64,000 bases of DNA from Pumilibacter intestinalis (GCF_943193005.1 NZ_CALPCH010000003.1:1-64000), one strand, 5' to 3'; shown: positions 14,970 to 24,264, counted from the stretch's first letter. Program-made: numbers and translations. The notes: generated by a model from the letters alone, not told the origin.

Positions 14970-17201
14970 ATGAAACAAAAACTTTGGCGGTTTTTCCGCA
15001 CGAACTACATTATTTGGTGCTATTGGGCGGTGATGCTCTCCATAGAGCTTACCGGGGTTTGCGTTACGAGCGGTAAGTTTTATATCCGAAACCCGCTCAT
15101 GTTCTTTTCGCTCATAGGAATTTTCACCGCCGTTTTGTTTTCGATAAAAAACCAAAAGGGCAGATACTGGTGCGCGTTCGTGCTCGCCCTCGTGCTTTTC
15201 GTTGTGGATTTGGTGTTTATAGTCATATTCGATATGACGGGCACTACCTTCGACTTTGCCATGCTTCAGCTAAGAGGCGACGCCATGACCATAGTCGAAA
15301 AACTGCAAGTGGATTTCGTGTTCGTGCTCGTTTCGGGACTTATCATAAGCGCGTACATGGTGCTCGCTCACTATTATTTGGAGCGCGCGCCCAAGCCCGA
15401 GCGCATAATGCCTCGAGGTGCGATTGCCGCCGTTATGGCGGCGGTGCTCGTGTTCCACGGCGGCATGGCTTATTTCGATAACCGCAACTACGACCCGTCC
15501 GACCTTTCCTATCTGCTTTACACGGGCGACGAAGGCACTTACACCGACCGCGGCATACTCGGCAATTTCGTAGACGAGCTGTATAAAGGCGCGTTTTTCA
15601 ACAGAGTTCAGCTCGGCGACCCCGCGGACGTGGAAAACGAGATATACAAAACCGTAAACGACCCCACAAAAAGCAAGCTTATATTTAATCCCGCAGACGG
15701 AGAAAAAGAGGTGTTCGGCGCGGCGAAAGATTTCAACGTGATTACCATACTCGCCGAGAGTTTCGAGTGGTACGGCTTTATGGCGGAAGCTCCCTACGCG
15801 GTTGAAAACGCTTTCCCCAAAGGTTTTAATTACTCGTTCGCCGAAGAGTCTGCGCCCGAAAAAACCGACTCCGCGAAAATAAGCCAAATTTTGCAAGACC
15901 TGTACCCCAATCTTTACAAACTTTACAACACGAGCGTGGTGGGGTTAAATCACCACTCGCGCGAGAAAACGGACGTTTCGGAAAATCATTCCATAATAGG
16001 CAACTACCCCACGGGCAGTCTTATAAACTACGACTATAACGAGAACACAATCCCCTACTCCGTGCCCAACGTGCTCGGGACTTTGGACGAAGATATAATT
16101 TCGCGCTCGTATCACAACGGCAACTACACGTTTTACAATCGCGGAGAGTTCCACAAAAACGTGCTCGGGTTTGAAAAATTCACCGCCATAGAGCAAATGA
16201 TAGAACTCGACAAAGAGAAAAACGACGGAGCCGTATTCGAAGGCAAGGGCGCGGACGCCTGGTCTAAAAACGAACATAACCTCGACTCCGATATGATTGA
16301 GGTATGCAAAGAGGAAATGTTCCCCGCAGACCGCAGGTTTAACACCTACATCACCACGATTGCCATGCACGGGCAATACGACTACCGCGACAACCTCGTT
16401 CCCTACTACAAAGAACTTATCGAGGCGGGCATAGCCGATGTTTACATTAAAGACAGCTACGTAGAACCCGATTTCGACAAATTGCTTGCCGGAAAAGAGC
16501 TGTCCGAAGAAGAAAAAGAAGAGGCAAAAGCCGAGCTTGTAATGAAAGCCAAAATAGCCGCGCTCAAAAAGGACAGTCCCGACCCGTTTATTCACTACGC
16601 CGCCGCCGCAATAGACACCGACCGCGCCATAGGCAAGCTTATGGACTATCTCGAAAACACGGTAAGCGAAATCACGGGCGAGCCGCTTATAAACAACACT
16701 CTGATAGTAATGTTCGGCGACCACAACGCCTATTACCAAGGTTTGGGCGAAACGGTGAAAGACCTTTCGGAATACAACCCCGAACGCAACTACACCGACC
16801 TCTTCCGCGTTCCGCTCATGGTGCACGTGGGAAATCAAACCCTGCAAATTCCCATAAACAAATTTACATGCACGGTAGATATCGTTCCCACCATATTCGA
16901 CCTTTTGGGAATTAACTATTACAACAACTTAAACTACGGCTCGAGCATATTCGGCGAAAACGTGAGCATGCTTTATTCGCGCTCATACAACAACTTTATC
17001 ACCGACAAGTTATTTTTCACCTCTATAAACAACATTCGCTACAAAACGCCCGACGCCACCCAAGCCGACGTAGACAAAGCGGAAAAAGACGCGCTCGCCC
17101 TTTTGGAAAAGACGAGCTACGTAAACAAAATCTTCTATCACGACTTTTTGAGCGGCTCCCGCGCCCAAACATATTATCAAAAACTGAAAGAACTGAATTA
17201 G
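14970..17201 (+). CDS. LTA-synthase-like membrane sulfatase-family enzyme
   Basis: A 743-residue protein with five N-terminal membrane helices (to about 170) and a large extracellular alkaline-phosphatase/sulfatase domain. Metal-site motifs are visible: ITILAESFEW (the Glu of the family), KTDVSENHSIIGNYP with the likely catalytic Thr region, and VMFGDHNAYY with the Asp-His pair. LtaS-type enzymes transfer glycerol phosphate from phosphatidylglycerol to lipoteichoic acid; related ones modify other phosphate polymers. It carries an acidic insertion (about 500-545), so it is longer than typical LtaS (about 640). The exact substrate is inference. It converges on the antiporter gene, with repeat R6 between. 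Confidence 0.88.
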   Translation: MKQKLWRFFRTNYIIWCYWAVMLSIELTGVCVTSGKFYIRNPLMFFSLIGIFTAVLFSIKNQKGRYWCAFVLALVLFVVDLVFIVIFDMTGTTFDFAMLQLRGDAMTIVEKLQVDFVFVLVSGLIISAYMVLAHYYLERAPKPERIMPRGAIAAVMAAVLVFHGGMAYFDNRNYDPSDLSYLLYTGDEGTYTDRGILGNFVDELYKGAFFNRVQLGDPADVENEIYKTVNDPTKSKLIFNPADGEKEVFGAAKDFNVITILAESFEWYGFMAEAPYAVENAFPKGFNYSFAEESAPEKTDSAKISQILQDLYPNLYKLYNTSVVGLNHHSREKTDVSENHSIIGNYPTGSLINYDYNENTIPYSVPNVLGTLDEDIISRSYHNGNYTFYNRGEFHKNVLGFEKFTAIEQMIELDKEKNDGAVFEGKGADAWSKNEHNLDSDMIEVCKEEMFPADRRFNTYITTIAMHGQYDYRDNLVPYYKELIEAGIADVYIKDSYVEPDFDKLLAGKELSEEEKEEAKAELVMKAKIAALKKDSPDPFIHYAAAAIDTDRAIGKLMDYLENTVSEITGEPLINNTLIVMFGDHNAYYQGLGETVKDLSEYNPERNYTDLFRVPLMVHVGNQTLQIPINKFTCTVDIVPTIFDLLGINYYNNLNYGSSIFGENVSMLYSRSYNNFITDKLFFTSINNIRYKTPDATQADVDKAEKDALALLEKTSYVNKIFYHDFLSGSRAQTYYQKLKELN

Positions 17202-17205
17202 TTCC

Positions 17206-17297
17206 TAATGCAGGAGATTGCCACGGGCGTAAACGCCCTCGCAATGACGTTTTTTACCTGTCATTGCAAGCGAACGCAGTGAGCAGCCCAATCTCAA
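17206..17297. repeat. Palindromic repeat cluster R6
   Basis: Two units with centres gggcgtaaacgccc and gcgaacgcagtgagcagc fill the convergent gap. The last arm (caatctca) supplies the stop codon of the antiporter gene on the minus strand. Confidence 0.85.
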
Positions 17298-18553
17298 CCG
17301 TCGGAAAGCGGCAACGGTTGTTGCTCTTTTAGCGTTTCGTTGCTCGGGCCGCCGAGCGGGAGTTCGTTCGAGTCTTTTTTGAAGAGCAGTTTTAAGAGTA
17401 TGGGGGTTACGAGCGAAGATATTATAACGAGCATAATAACGGGCGCTACGTAAATCTCGTCTAAAAGTCCCGCCGTAATTCCCTTTTGGGCGACTATGAG
17501 CGCAACCTCGCCGCGAGCCATCATGCCCACGCCTATTTGGAGCGACTCGCGCCAGGAGAATTTGCACGCTTTCGCCGCCGCGCCGCAACCTATTATCTTT
17601 CCGCCCATGCCCGCGAGCACGAACAGCAGGCAGAACAAAAGAATTTGCGGCACGAAACCCGAAAAGTCGGTTTTAATCCCTATGTTTGCAAAAAAGACGG
17701 GCGCGAAAATCATATACGTGTTTACGTCCACTTTGCGTTCTATGTAGCCCGTTTCGCGCGTGTTCGACAGCAATATGCCCGCAAGGTACGCGCCCGTTAT
17801 ATCGGCTATTCCGAAAAAGTGTTCGGCGCAAAAGGCGTACACAAAGCACATAACGAGTCCGAATATGGGCACTCTGCGGCGGTGCGGATATTTCTTTTCG
17901 AGCCAACGAAAAAGATAGTTGAGACCCACTCCGAGCGCAATGCCTATTATGAAGAACAGGGCGGTTTTCACGAGCACCATATACGGCTTGGTTTCGCCCG
18001 GATTTTTCATGCCTATAACGAACGTAAGGACTATTATGCCTATTACGTCGTCTATAATCGCCGCCGAGAGTATCACGGTGCCCGTCTTGCCTTTGAGTTT
18101 GCCCAACTCTCGGAGCGTTTCAACGGTAATGGACACGCTCGTAGCGGTAAGAATAACGCCTATAAACACGCACTTGAGCACGTTATGAGTGTCCGAAACG
18201 CCAAAGAACGGCACGGCGATGCCGAAGCCGAGCGCGAGCGGCACGCCCACGCCGAGCAGAGCCACGAAACCCGCTTTGAGTCCGCAATTTTTAAGCTCGT
18301 GCAAATCGGTTTCGAGTCCCGCGCTGAACATAATCATTATAACGCCGAGTTCGGCTATTACGTTCAAAAAGTCGGTAGAGCGAACGAGCGTAAACTTACC
18401 GCCCGTCATGGGAAACCAAATAGCGGGTCCTATGAGTATACCCGCAATGAGCGCGCCCACCACCTGCGGAAGCCCGAACTTTTTCATTACGAGCCCCAGC
18501 ACTTTGGTGACGAACAGTATTATAGCCAAATCAAGTAAAAATCTATAGTCCAT
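17294..18553 (-). CDS. CPA2-family cation/proton antiporter (Kef/NapA-like)
   Basis: A 419-residue membrane protein with about 12 helices and the Na_H_Exchanger fold, including VVGALIAGILIGP near the N-terminus and AAIIDDVIGIIVL with the conserved Asp-Asp pair of ion-binding sites. There is no C-terminal TrkA-N or Rossmann domain, as in NapA-like members. It probably exchanges Na+ or K+ for protons. The TGA stop falls at the edge of repeat R6. Upstream lies a TATAAT and a direct repeat TTCTCGGATAG (about 18563 and 18617). Confidence 0.92.
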   Translation of the reverse strand: MDYRFLLDLAIILFVTKVLGLVMKKFGLPQVVGALIAGILIGPAIWFPMTGGKFTLVRSTDFLNVIAELGVIMIMFSAGLETDLHELKNCGLKAGFVALLGVGVPLALGFGIAVPFFGVSDTHNVLKCVFIGVILTATSVSITVETLRELGKLKGKTGTVILSAAIIDDVIGIIVLTFVIGMKNPGETKPYMVLVKTALFFIIGIALGVGLNYLFRWLEKKYPHRRRVPIFGLVMCFVYAFCAEHFFGIADITGAYLAGILLSNTRETGYIERKVDVNTYMIFAPVFFANIGIKTDFSGFVPQILLFCLLFVLAGMGGKIIGCGAAAKACKFSWRESLQIGVGMMARGEVALIVAQKGITAGLLDEIYVAPVIMLVIISSLVTPILLKLLFKKDSNELPLGGPSNETLKEQQPLPLSDG

Positions 18554-18693
18554 TTTTTTTAATTCTCGGATAGTTATTATATTTTCCTAACTATCTTTAG
18601 TCCTCGCGTTTTTTATTTCTCGGATAGCCGAACTGCCCGAAAATGCGCCATGCGCGGCTACATTATAATACCGATTTTCGCTTTTGTCAAGCG

Positions 18694-18722
18694 TTGACCG
18701 CCGCGAAAATAAATGTTATACT
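18694..18722 (+). promoter_or_regulatory. SigA promoter of the RsmF-like gene, near-leaderless
   Basis: TTGACC (18694-18699), a 17-bp spacer and TATACT (18717-18722). The ATG at 18732 is 9 bp downstream, so the mRNA leader would be about three bases. Confidence 0.75.
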
Positions 18723-18731
18723 GTATATGCA

Positions 18732-20069
18732 ATGAAAGCAGATATACAAACCGTAAACGCGCAATTTTCGGCGCGAATGCAAAAATTGCTCGGGGAGAGC
18801 GACTATAAAAGATATCTTGCCGCGCTCGGCGAGCCGCCCGAAAGAATTGCAAGGAAAAACCCGCTCAAGTCGGTATCCGACGAACTGATATATAGCGAAC
18901 TCGGCGGCTATCCCATGCTGCCCGCGAGCGCAAAGCCGGGCAAAGGCGCGTTGCACGCCGCGGGAGCATATTATGTACAAGAACCAGCGGCGGCGGCGGT
19001 GTCGCGCATGATAATACCGTTTGTGCCCGAGCGGGCGAACGTGCTCGATATGTGCGCCGCGCCGGGCGGCAAAACCACCGCGCTTGCGGCGGCACGCCCC
19101 GACTGCCGCGTGCTCGCAAACGAAATCGTTTTCTCCCGTGCCAAAATACTGTTATCAAACATAGAGCGCATGGGACTGCGCAACTGCACGGTAACCTCCT
19201 TGCGCCCCGACGAAATTTCGCGCCGCGGCGAAAACCTTTTCGACGCGGTGATTGCCGACGTGCCCTGCTCGGGCGAAGGCATGCTCAGAAAGACCGAATT
19301 CGGGTCCGCCGACCTTAGCGACGAATGCGTGCTCGCCTGCGCGGCGCGTTCGCAAAAAATACTCGACGAGTGCGACAAGTGCCTGCGCCCGGGCGGCGTT
19401 CTGCTCTTTTCCACCTGCACTTTTAATCTCGAAGAAAACGAAAACCGCGTTTTCGCCCTCATGAACGAAAAAGGCTACGAGCCTATAGAGCCTACAAAGC
19501 GCCCCGCCGATTCGCGGAGTGGATTCAATCTGCCCCAAGCGGTTAGGTTTTTTCCGCAAGACGGCGGCGGCGAAGGGCACTTTGCCTGTCTGCTCAAAAA
19601 GCCCGACGGTATCGCGCCCGCAAGCAAGCGGCAAAAATCCGAAAAACGCAACTCGAACAACAAGCGAGTTGCCGCCGCGCTCGACCTATGCCAAAAAATC
19701 ACGCTCGAACGCTTTAACCCGCAACGCGTAATACTTCTCGGCGACGGTTGCGAATATATTTCCGAAGATTACCCGTACTACGCTTTCCCCGCTTTGAGAA
19801 GGGGCATGCGCATGGCGGACTTTGTGAACGAGCGGGCTGTGCCGCACCACCATTTCGCCGCGGCGGCAAACGCGGAACTCGCTCTATTCTCGCCCGATTA
19901 CGCGCCCGATTCGCCGCAAATAGCCGCTTATTTATCGGGCAACGAATTCGACTGCAATCAAAAAGACGGCTTTCGTATTTTGAAAGTCGCCTCTATACCT
20001 CTCGGTTTTATAAAAATATCGGACGGCGCGGCAAAGAACAAATATCCCAAAGGCTTGCGGGTTTTTTAG
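18732..20069 (+). CDS. rRNA cytosine-C5 methyltransferase, RsmF/NSUN family
   Basis: This 445-residue enzyme has a SAM-binding motif MCAAPGGKTTALAA and the two catalytic-cysteine motifs of m5C methyltransferases, DVPCSGEGM and STCTFN. The C-terminal third (about 300-445) matches the RsmF-type PUA-like extension (RFNPQRVILLGDG...PKGLRVF). It should methylate a cytosine of 16S rRNA. The start at 18732 is placed after the promoter; an in-frame Met at 18684 lies upstream of the -35 box. The stop lies next to repeat R7 in a convergent gap. Confidence 0.9.
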   Translation: MKADIQTVNAQFSARMQKLLGESDYKRYLAALGEPPERIARKNPLKSVSDELIYSELGGYPMLPASAKPGKGALHAAGAYYVQEPAAAAVSRMIIPFVPERANVLDMCAAPGGKTTALAAARPDCRVLANEIVFSRAKILLSNIERMGLRNCTVTSLRPDEISRRGENLFDAVIADVPCSGEGMLRKTEFGSADLSDECVLACAARSQKILDECDKCLRPGGVLLFSTCTFNLEENENRVFALMNEKGYEPIEPTKRPADSRSGFNLPQAVRFFPQDGGGEGHFACLLKKPDGIAPASKRQKSEKRNSNNKRVAAALDLCQKITLERFNPQRVILLGDGCEYISEDYPYYAFPALRRGMRMADFVNERAVPHHHFAAAANAELALFSPDYAPDSPQIAAYLSGNEFDCNQKDGFRILKVASIPLGFIKISDGAAKNKYPKGLRVF

Positions 20070-20070
20070 T

Positions 20071-20133
20071 GCCCTCGCAATGACGTGGTTAGCCGCATGG
20101 GATTGCCGCGCTCGTAAACTCGCTCGCAATGAC
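20071..20133. repeat. Palindromic repeat R7
   Basis: A partial arm (gccctcgcaatgac) and one full unit with centre gctcgtaaactcgc lie in the convergent gap between the methyltransferase and YugP genes. Confidence 0.85.
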
Positions 20134-20151
20134 ACAGCTATACGAGCAAAT

Positions 20152-20907
20152 TCAGTTATCGCGGTTGCGAGCCATGAGTAGCAACGCCACAAAGCGCAAG
20201 AACTGAATAAGCGACATAAGAAAACTTACAACGTAGGTCATTGCGGCGGCGGTAAGCACCTTGCGCGAAAGCGCGGCTTCCTCGCTCGAAAAAAAGTTTT
20301 CCCTAAGTTCCTTTTGCGCTCGGCGGCTCGCGTCGAACTCGGTGGGCAAAGTCACGAGCGAAAACAGCATGCTAAGCCCGAACACCACCGCGCCTATGGC
20401 GATGAGAACCGTGCCGAAAGTGGTATACGGCGAAGCGAACCCGAGCAACATGCCTATGAGCAAAAGCGGAAACAACGCGCGGTTAGCCAAATTAACCACC
20501 GGCACGAGCTTAATTCTGAGCGTTGAAAACAGATACTTTTTTGCGTGCTGTATGGCGTGCCCCGCTTCGTGGCAAGCCACCCCTATCGCGCTTATAGTGC
20601 GCGAGCCGTAAACCGACTGCGAAAGCGAAAGCACGTTTGTGACGGGATTGAAATTATCCGTGAGATGACCGGATATTTTTTGTATCTGCACGTTGTAAAG
20701 CCCGTTGCGGTCGAGCACTCGGCGAGCAACCTCCGCCGCCGTAAGTCCGCAATCGGCAAACACCGCGCATTTGCGAAACGTACTGTCTACCTTTATCTGC
20801 GCAATAACGCCCGCAATTGTAAGCGGAATGAAAAGCGCGATAACAATAACGTAGAACCGATATTCGGGCGAAAACGCACGCCAATAGTCCAACAACATAT
20901 CTATCAT
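20152..20907 (-). CDS. Membrane zinc metallopeptidase, YugP family
   Basis: A 251-residue protein with the HEAGH zinc motif near residue 113 (ACHEAGHAIQHA), an N-terminal membrane helix and further hydrophobic segments in the second half (about 140-180 and 215-250). This is the layout of the neutral zinc metallopeptidase YugP family (PF04298). The in vivo substrate is unknown. The ATG at 20907 is preferred, with AAGGAG about 11 bp upstream; a GTG at 20916 is only 2 bp from that site. It has its own strong promoter. Confidence 0.9.
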   Translation of the reverse strand: MIDMLLDYWRAFSPEYRFYVIVIALFIPLTIAGVIAQIKVDSTFRKCAVFADCGLTAAEVARRVLDRNGLYNVQIQKISGHLTDNFNPVTNVLSLSQSVYGSRTISAIGVACHEAGHAIQHAKKYLFSTLRIKLVPVVNLANRALFPLLLIGMLLGFASPYTTFGTVLIAIGAVVFGLSMLFSLVTLPTEFDASRRAQKELRENFFSSEEAALSRKVLTAAAMTYVVSFLMSLIQFLRFVALLLMARNRDN

Positions 20908-20950
20908 GTTTTGCACGTCTCCTTATAAAGGATACTGAAATCTTTGGTAT

Positions 20951-20979
20951 ATTATAACTTGCGAAAAGGGATTTGTCAA
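20951..20979 (-). promoter_or_regulatory. SigA promoter of the YugP-family gene
   Basis: On the minus strand, TTGACA (20979-20974), 17 bp and TATAAT (20956-20951) form a consensus promoter about 45 bp upstream of the start. Confidence 0.85.
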
Positions 20980-21009
20980 ACGCTTTATTGCCTATACCGG
21001 CGCGAACGC

Positions 21010-21153
21010 CGTCATTGCGAGCGAACACGCCATTCGCCCCCGTCATTGCGAGCGAGTGAAACGAGCGTGGCAATCTCGGGCGGGAGAAAGTAATAGTTGT
21101 TGTACTTGTTCCATGCAGGAGATTGCCGCGGGCATAAATGCCCTCGCAATGAC
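21010..21153. repeat. Palindromic repeat cluster R8
   Basis: A partial arm followed by two full units with centres gcgagtgaaacgagcg and gggcataaatgccc in opposite orientation. Confidence 0.85.
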
Positions 21154-21213
21154 ATTAAACCCGTAAGTAACCGCAAAGGCGGCGGAGAAGGGTTGCGGAT
21201 TGGCACAGCTGTG

Positions 21214-21300
21214 GGTGCGCCCGCGCGGGGCTGTATTTCTTATACTGCCCCAAGTGGGCGCGCACAACGCAGTGACAAGACGCGCCCTTATACGCCCGCC
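21214..21300. repeat. Structured intergenic element, copy 2
   Basis: This is a diverged copy of the element at 1-83. GGGGC(T)GTAT (21227-21236) pairs with ATAC(T)GCCCC (21242-21251), where copy 1 has CGTAC/GTACG: the sequence changed but pairing is kept. The tail TATACGCCCGCC is identical. It begins one base past the stop codon of the gene at 21302-21889. Confidence 0.5.
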
Positions 21301-21301
21301 T

Positions 21302-21889
21302 TTAGGCGAAGAATTTCTTCATTATGTTCAAAAACTCCCCCACTTCCGTTTCGTCGAGCGACGAAATGTAGTCGCTGAGCTTGCGGTAGTTGTCGGTTTC
21401 CTCGCCGGCTATCACCGTTTCTTTTATATAGGGGTTGTAGTAGTTTTCGCCGTTTGCGCTCAGGCGGCGCATTATTTCGGTTACTTTGTCGCGGTGATGC
21501 AGTATCATACTGCGGTATTTGTTTTGCAGGCGCAGAGCCTTTTTCGCGTTGCCGCCCGACATTTCCGCTATCACCTTGCGCACGCTCACGCCGCGAGCCT
21601 TGCCCACGAGCACGCGTTCGATAAGCTCTTCTATCTCGTCGCCGTTAAACAGTTCGAACCGTTCGCGGGCGGCGTCTACAAGTTCTATGCCGAGGTCGGT
21701 TGCGAGTTTGGGCACGAGCTCGAACATTTTGAGCTGGCTGTAATAATAGTTGCGCACGCTGTTCACGCTCCTTCCCGTGCTCTCGCTCACTTTGGAGAAC
21801 GCCCAAATCAGTCCGCGACCGTTCTCGCGCGCTTCCTTTGCGAGCGCGAATAGAGTTTTCGTTTGTTCGATAGTCCAATTGTTTTCCAT
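21302..21889 (-). CDS. Myb/SANT-like DNA-binding protein (RsfA-like, hypothetical)
   Basis: A 195-residue soluble basic protein. The N-terminal 50 residues (WTIEQTKTLFALAKEA..GRGLIWAFSKVSESTGRSVNSVRNYYYS) have the tryptophan and helix pattern of Myb/SANT-like domains such as the sporulation regulator RsfA. The middle (about 85-125) is helical and the tail acidic. It may be a transcription factor; a sporulation link is only suggested by the resemblance. A TAGGAGGT ribosome-binding site precedes the ATG. The structured element copy 2 lies just after the stop. Confidence 0.6.
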   Translation of the reverse strand: MENNWTIEQTKTLFALAKEARENGRGLIWAFSKVSESTGRSVNSVRNYYYSQLKMFELVPKLATDLGIELVDAARERFELFNGDEIEELIERVLVGKARGVSVRKVIAEMSGGNAKKALRLQNKYRSMILHHRDKVTEIMRRLSANGENYYNPYIKETVIAGEETDNYRKLSDYISSLDETEVGEFLNIMKKFFA

Positions 21890-21975
21890 GTAAGTAAAAA
21901 TACCTCCTAAATCAGTGCTACACCGAATATTGCCGCAAAGTCATTTTTTTATACGTAAAATCATAAATATATTGC

Positions 21976-22518
21976 ATGGAATCAGTGCTTCATTTTGTGG
22001 CGGACAATTGCGTGCTCTTGCTTAACGGCTCGTTTGTTCAAACGGCGGCGGCGGTTCGCTACGCTTCCGACGACCCTCTTTACGTAACCGTTCTGCCACT
22101 CGAGGCGGCGTATTTGCCTTACACTGTGGAAATTCTAAACGGCAAGGCGGTAACGAACGTTTCTCTCGCCGTATGTTGCGATATGGGCGGCGGACACCGC
22201 TACATAGAACTCAAGCCGCGAAGCGCGTACGTATATTCGCCGGCGTCCATGCGAGCCTCCGAGCCTTCGAGCACTCCCGGGCAACTGCTCGGATACGTGC
22301 GGGCGGGAAACTTTACGGCGGCGCGTTCGCTTATGAGCGACGAGCTTGCGGAATCGGTTTCCGACGAAGCTCTCGGCGAATTCTTCGAAGACGTGCTTTC
22401 GGTGCGCGAAAATATCTACACGCCCGAAAAAGGTTGGCTTTTGATAAAAAAGGACGGCACGGCACAGCGATGCGATATAATAGTGCATGGCGGACTGATA
22501 GAAAACATAGTAATATAG
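21976..22518 (+). CDS. Hypothetical protein
   Basis: A 180-residue protein of unknown function. The first 95 residues look beta-rich with alternating hydrophobics; the last 80 (from about 100) are helical and then beta again, perhaps an NTF2- or DUF-like tail. There is no signal peptide, membrane helix or known motif. No Shine-Dalgarno is visible, and only a weak promoter (TTGCCG at 21930, TAAAAT at 21956) is present. It is divergent from the Myb-like gene and stands 84 bp before parA, which has its own promoter. Confidence 0.55.
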   Translation: MESVLHFVADNCVLLLNGSFVQTAAAVRYASDDPLYVTVLPLEAAYLPYTVEILNGKAVTNVSLAVCCDMGGGHRYIELKPRSAYVYSPASMRASEPSSTPGQLLGYVRAGNFTAARSLMSDELAESVSDEALGEFFEDVLSVRENIYTPEKGWLLIKKDGTAQRCDIIVHGGLIENIVI

Positions 22519-22538
22519 GACAATTTTGCGAAAGGCAC

Positions 22539-22567
22539 TTGATTTTACCTCTTCGGTGTGATATAAT
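22539..22567 (+). promoter_or_regulatory. SigA promoter of parA-araC
   Basis: TTGATT (22539-22544), a 17-bp spacer and TATAAT (22562-22567), 35 bp upstream of the parA ATG. Confidence 0.8.
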
Positions 22568-22602
22568 ATTAAAATACAAAGACAAATTCGGAGAGGCTGT
22601 AT

Positions 22603-23415
22603 ATGTCTAAAATAATAGCGGTAGCAAATCAAAAAGGCGGCGTAGGCAAAACCACCACCACCATCAACCTCGGCGCGTATCTCGCCGCGCTCGGAAAAAA
22701 GGTTCTTCTCATAGACATAGACCCGCAGGGCAGCACCTCGAGCGGACTCGGAGTGGAAAAGCGCAAACTCACCAAATCCATATACAGCGTGCTCGTGGGC
22801 GAAGACAAAGCCGCCGACGCGATACGCAACACTTCGGTGAAAAATCTGGATATCATTCCCTCCAACATAGACCTGTCGGGCGCGGAAATAGAACTCGTGA
22901 GCATGGACAACCGCGAAAAGGTGCTAAAGTCCGCTCTCGGCGAGCTGAGAAACCACTACGATTATATTTTAATCGACTGCCCGCCGTCGCTCGCACTGCT
23001 CACGGTAAACGCCATAACGGTTGCCGACTCCATACTCATACCCATACAGGGCGAATTCTTCGCGCTCGAGGGCTTGAGTCAGCTCATGAACACAATCAAA
23101 CTCGCGAAAAAATACCTCAACCCGTCGCTCGACGTGGAAGGCGTGGTGCTCACCATGTTCGACGGGCGCAGTAACATAGTGAACAACGTAGCCGACGAAA
23201 TACTCAAAGTATTCGGCAAGAAAGTGTTTGCAACGCGCATACCGCGAAACATTCGGCTCGTTGAATCCACGAGCTACGGCTTGCCCATAATGCAGTACGA
23301 GCCGCGTTCCACCGGTTCGCTCGCCTATCTCTCGCTTGCCGAGGAGCTGTTAAAGCGCAATAACGACACGTTCACGCCCATAAAGAACATAGGTTCGCTC
23401 AAAAAACAGGCATGA
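22603..23415 (+). CDS. parA: ParA/Soj chromosome-partitioning ATPase
   Basis: A 270-residue ParA ATPase with the deviant Walker A KGGVGKTTTTINL (residues 10-22), DPQGSTSSGLG and the Walker B region ILIDCPPSLALLT. It matches chromosomal Soj in length and lacks the N-terminal helix-turn-helix of plasmid ParA. It should act with ParB and parS sites in origin segregation. Unusually, parB is not adjacent: the only parB here lies 26 kb away at 49923-50834. A GGAGAGG ribosome-binding site is present. The next gene overlaps its stop by 4 bp. Confidence 0.95.
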   Translation: MSKIIAVANQKGGVGKTTTTINLGAYLAALGKKVLLIDIDPQGSTSSGLGVEKRKLTKSIYSVLVGEDKAADAIRNTSVKNLDIIPSNIDLSGAEIELVSMDNREKVLKSALGELRNHYDYILIDCPPSLALLTVNAITVADSILIPIQGEFFALEGLSQLMNTIKLAKKYLNPSLDVEGVVLTMFDGRSNIVNNVADEILKVFGKKVFATRIPRNIRLVESTSYGLPIMQYEPRSTGSLAYLSLAEELLKRNNDTFTPIKNIGSLKKQA

Positions 23416-24251
23416 GCGGCTCTCTCAAAAAAAATATACTCCGTCAACGCCCCCGCCTGCTCTATGCGGGCATAAACAACACGGGCGCGGGCTGGATAAA
23501 CTCCAAAAGCTCCGCCGAAAACGCGGAGCTGATATTTATTTCGAGCGGCAGAGGAAAGATAGAGGCGGGCGACGAAACTTACCCGTTCGGCGCGGGCGAC
23601 TTGCTGGTGATAAACGGCGGGTGCGCTCACCGCGAATATTTGGAAGAAACCGAAGGGCGCGAAATTATATTCGCGGGCATAGGAAATCTCAGGCTTTACG
23701 GGCAAAAGCCCGACACTTTACTTGCCGACCGCGAGTTTTGTTTGGTGCACACCGCCGAATATTCTTCCGCGCTCAAAACGTATTTGAGCGAACTTATAGC
23801 CGAAACCGAAAATGCTCAACCGCTCTGCGAGAGCGTAGCCGAGCATTTATTGAAAATAGTATTTTTGTTCGCAATGCGGCTCGTTTCTTTCGACTCCGCC
23901 GACACGTTCAACGAAAACCTCGGCTATCTCGCCGCGAAAAAGTATTTCGACGAGCACTTTTTGGAAATAGACTCGCTCGACGGCGTTTGCAAAAGCCTGT
24001 ATATAAACAAGTACTATCTTTCCCACCTTTTTACGCAAAAAACGGGTTATCCGCCCGTTAGGTATCTTATAAACAAGCGCATAGAGCACGCCTGCAACTA
24101 TCTCGAAACAACCGACATGAACGTAGCCGACGTGGGAAAACTATGCGGTTACTCCGACCCCTGCTACTTTTCGCGCATGTTCAAAAAAGTTAAGGGCGTT
24201 ACTCCGCTAAGATACAGATACTTGTTCAAGTTGGAAAAGAACGGAAAGTAG
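23412..24251 (+). CDS. AraC-family transcriptional regulator
   Basis: A 279-residue regulator with an N-terminal cupin-like sensor (GRGKIEAGDETYPFGAGDLLVINGG near 55-80) and a C-terminal pair of AraC helix-turn-helices (SLYINKYYLSHLFTQKTG... and VADVGKLCGYSDPCYFSRMFKKVKGVTPLRYR). It probably senses a sugar or other small molecule. Its ATG overlaps the parA stop (ATGA), so it is translationally coupled to a partitioning gene, an odd pairing. Targets are unknown. Confidence 0.92.
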   Translation: MSGSLKKNILRQRPRLLYAGINNTGAGWINSKSSAENAELIFISSGRGKIEAGDETYPFGAGDLLVINGGCAHREYLEETEGREIIFAGIGNLRLYGQKPDTLLADREFCLVHTAEYSSALKTYLSELIAETENAQPLCESVAEHLLKIVFLFAMRLVSFDSADTFNENLGYLAAKKYFDEHFLEIDSLDGVCKSLYINKYYLSHLFTQKTGYPPVRYLINKRIEHACNYLETTDMNVADVGKLCGYSDPCYFSRMFKKVKGVTPLRYRYLFKLEKNGK

Positions 24252-24264
24252 CTACCGTTACTTT

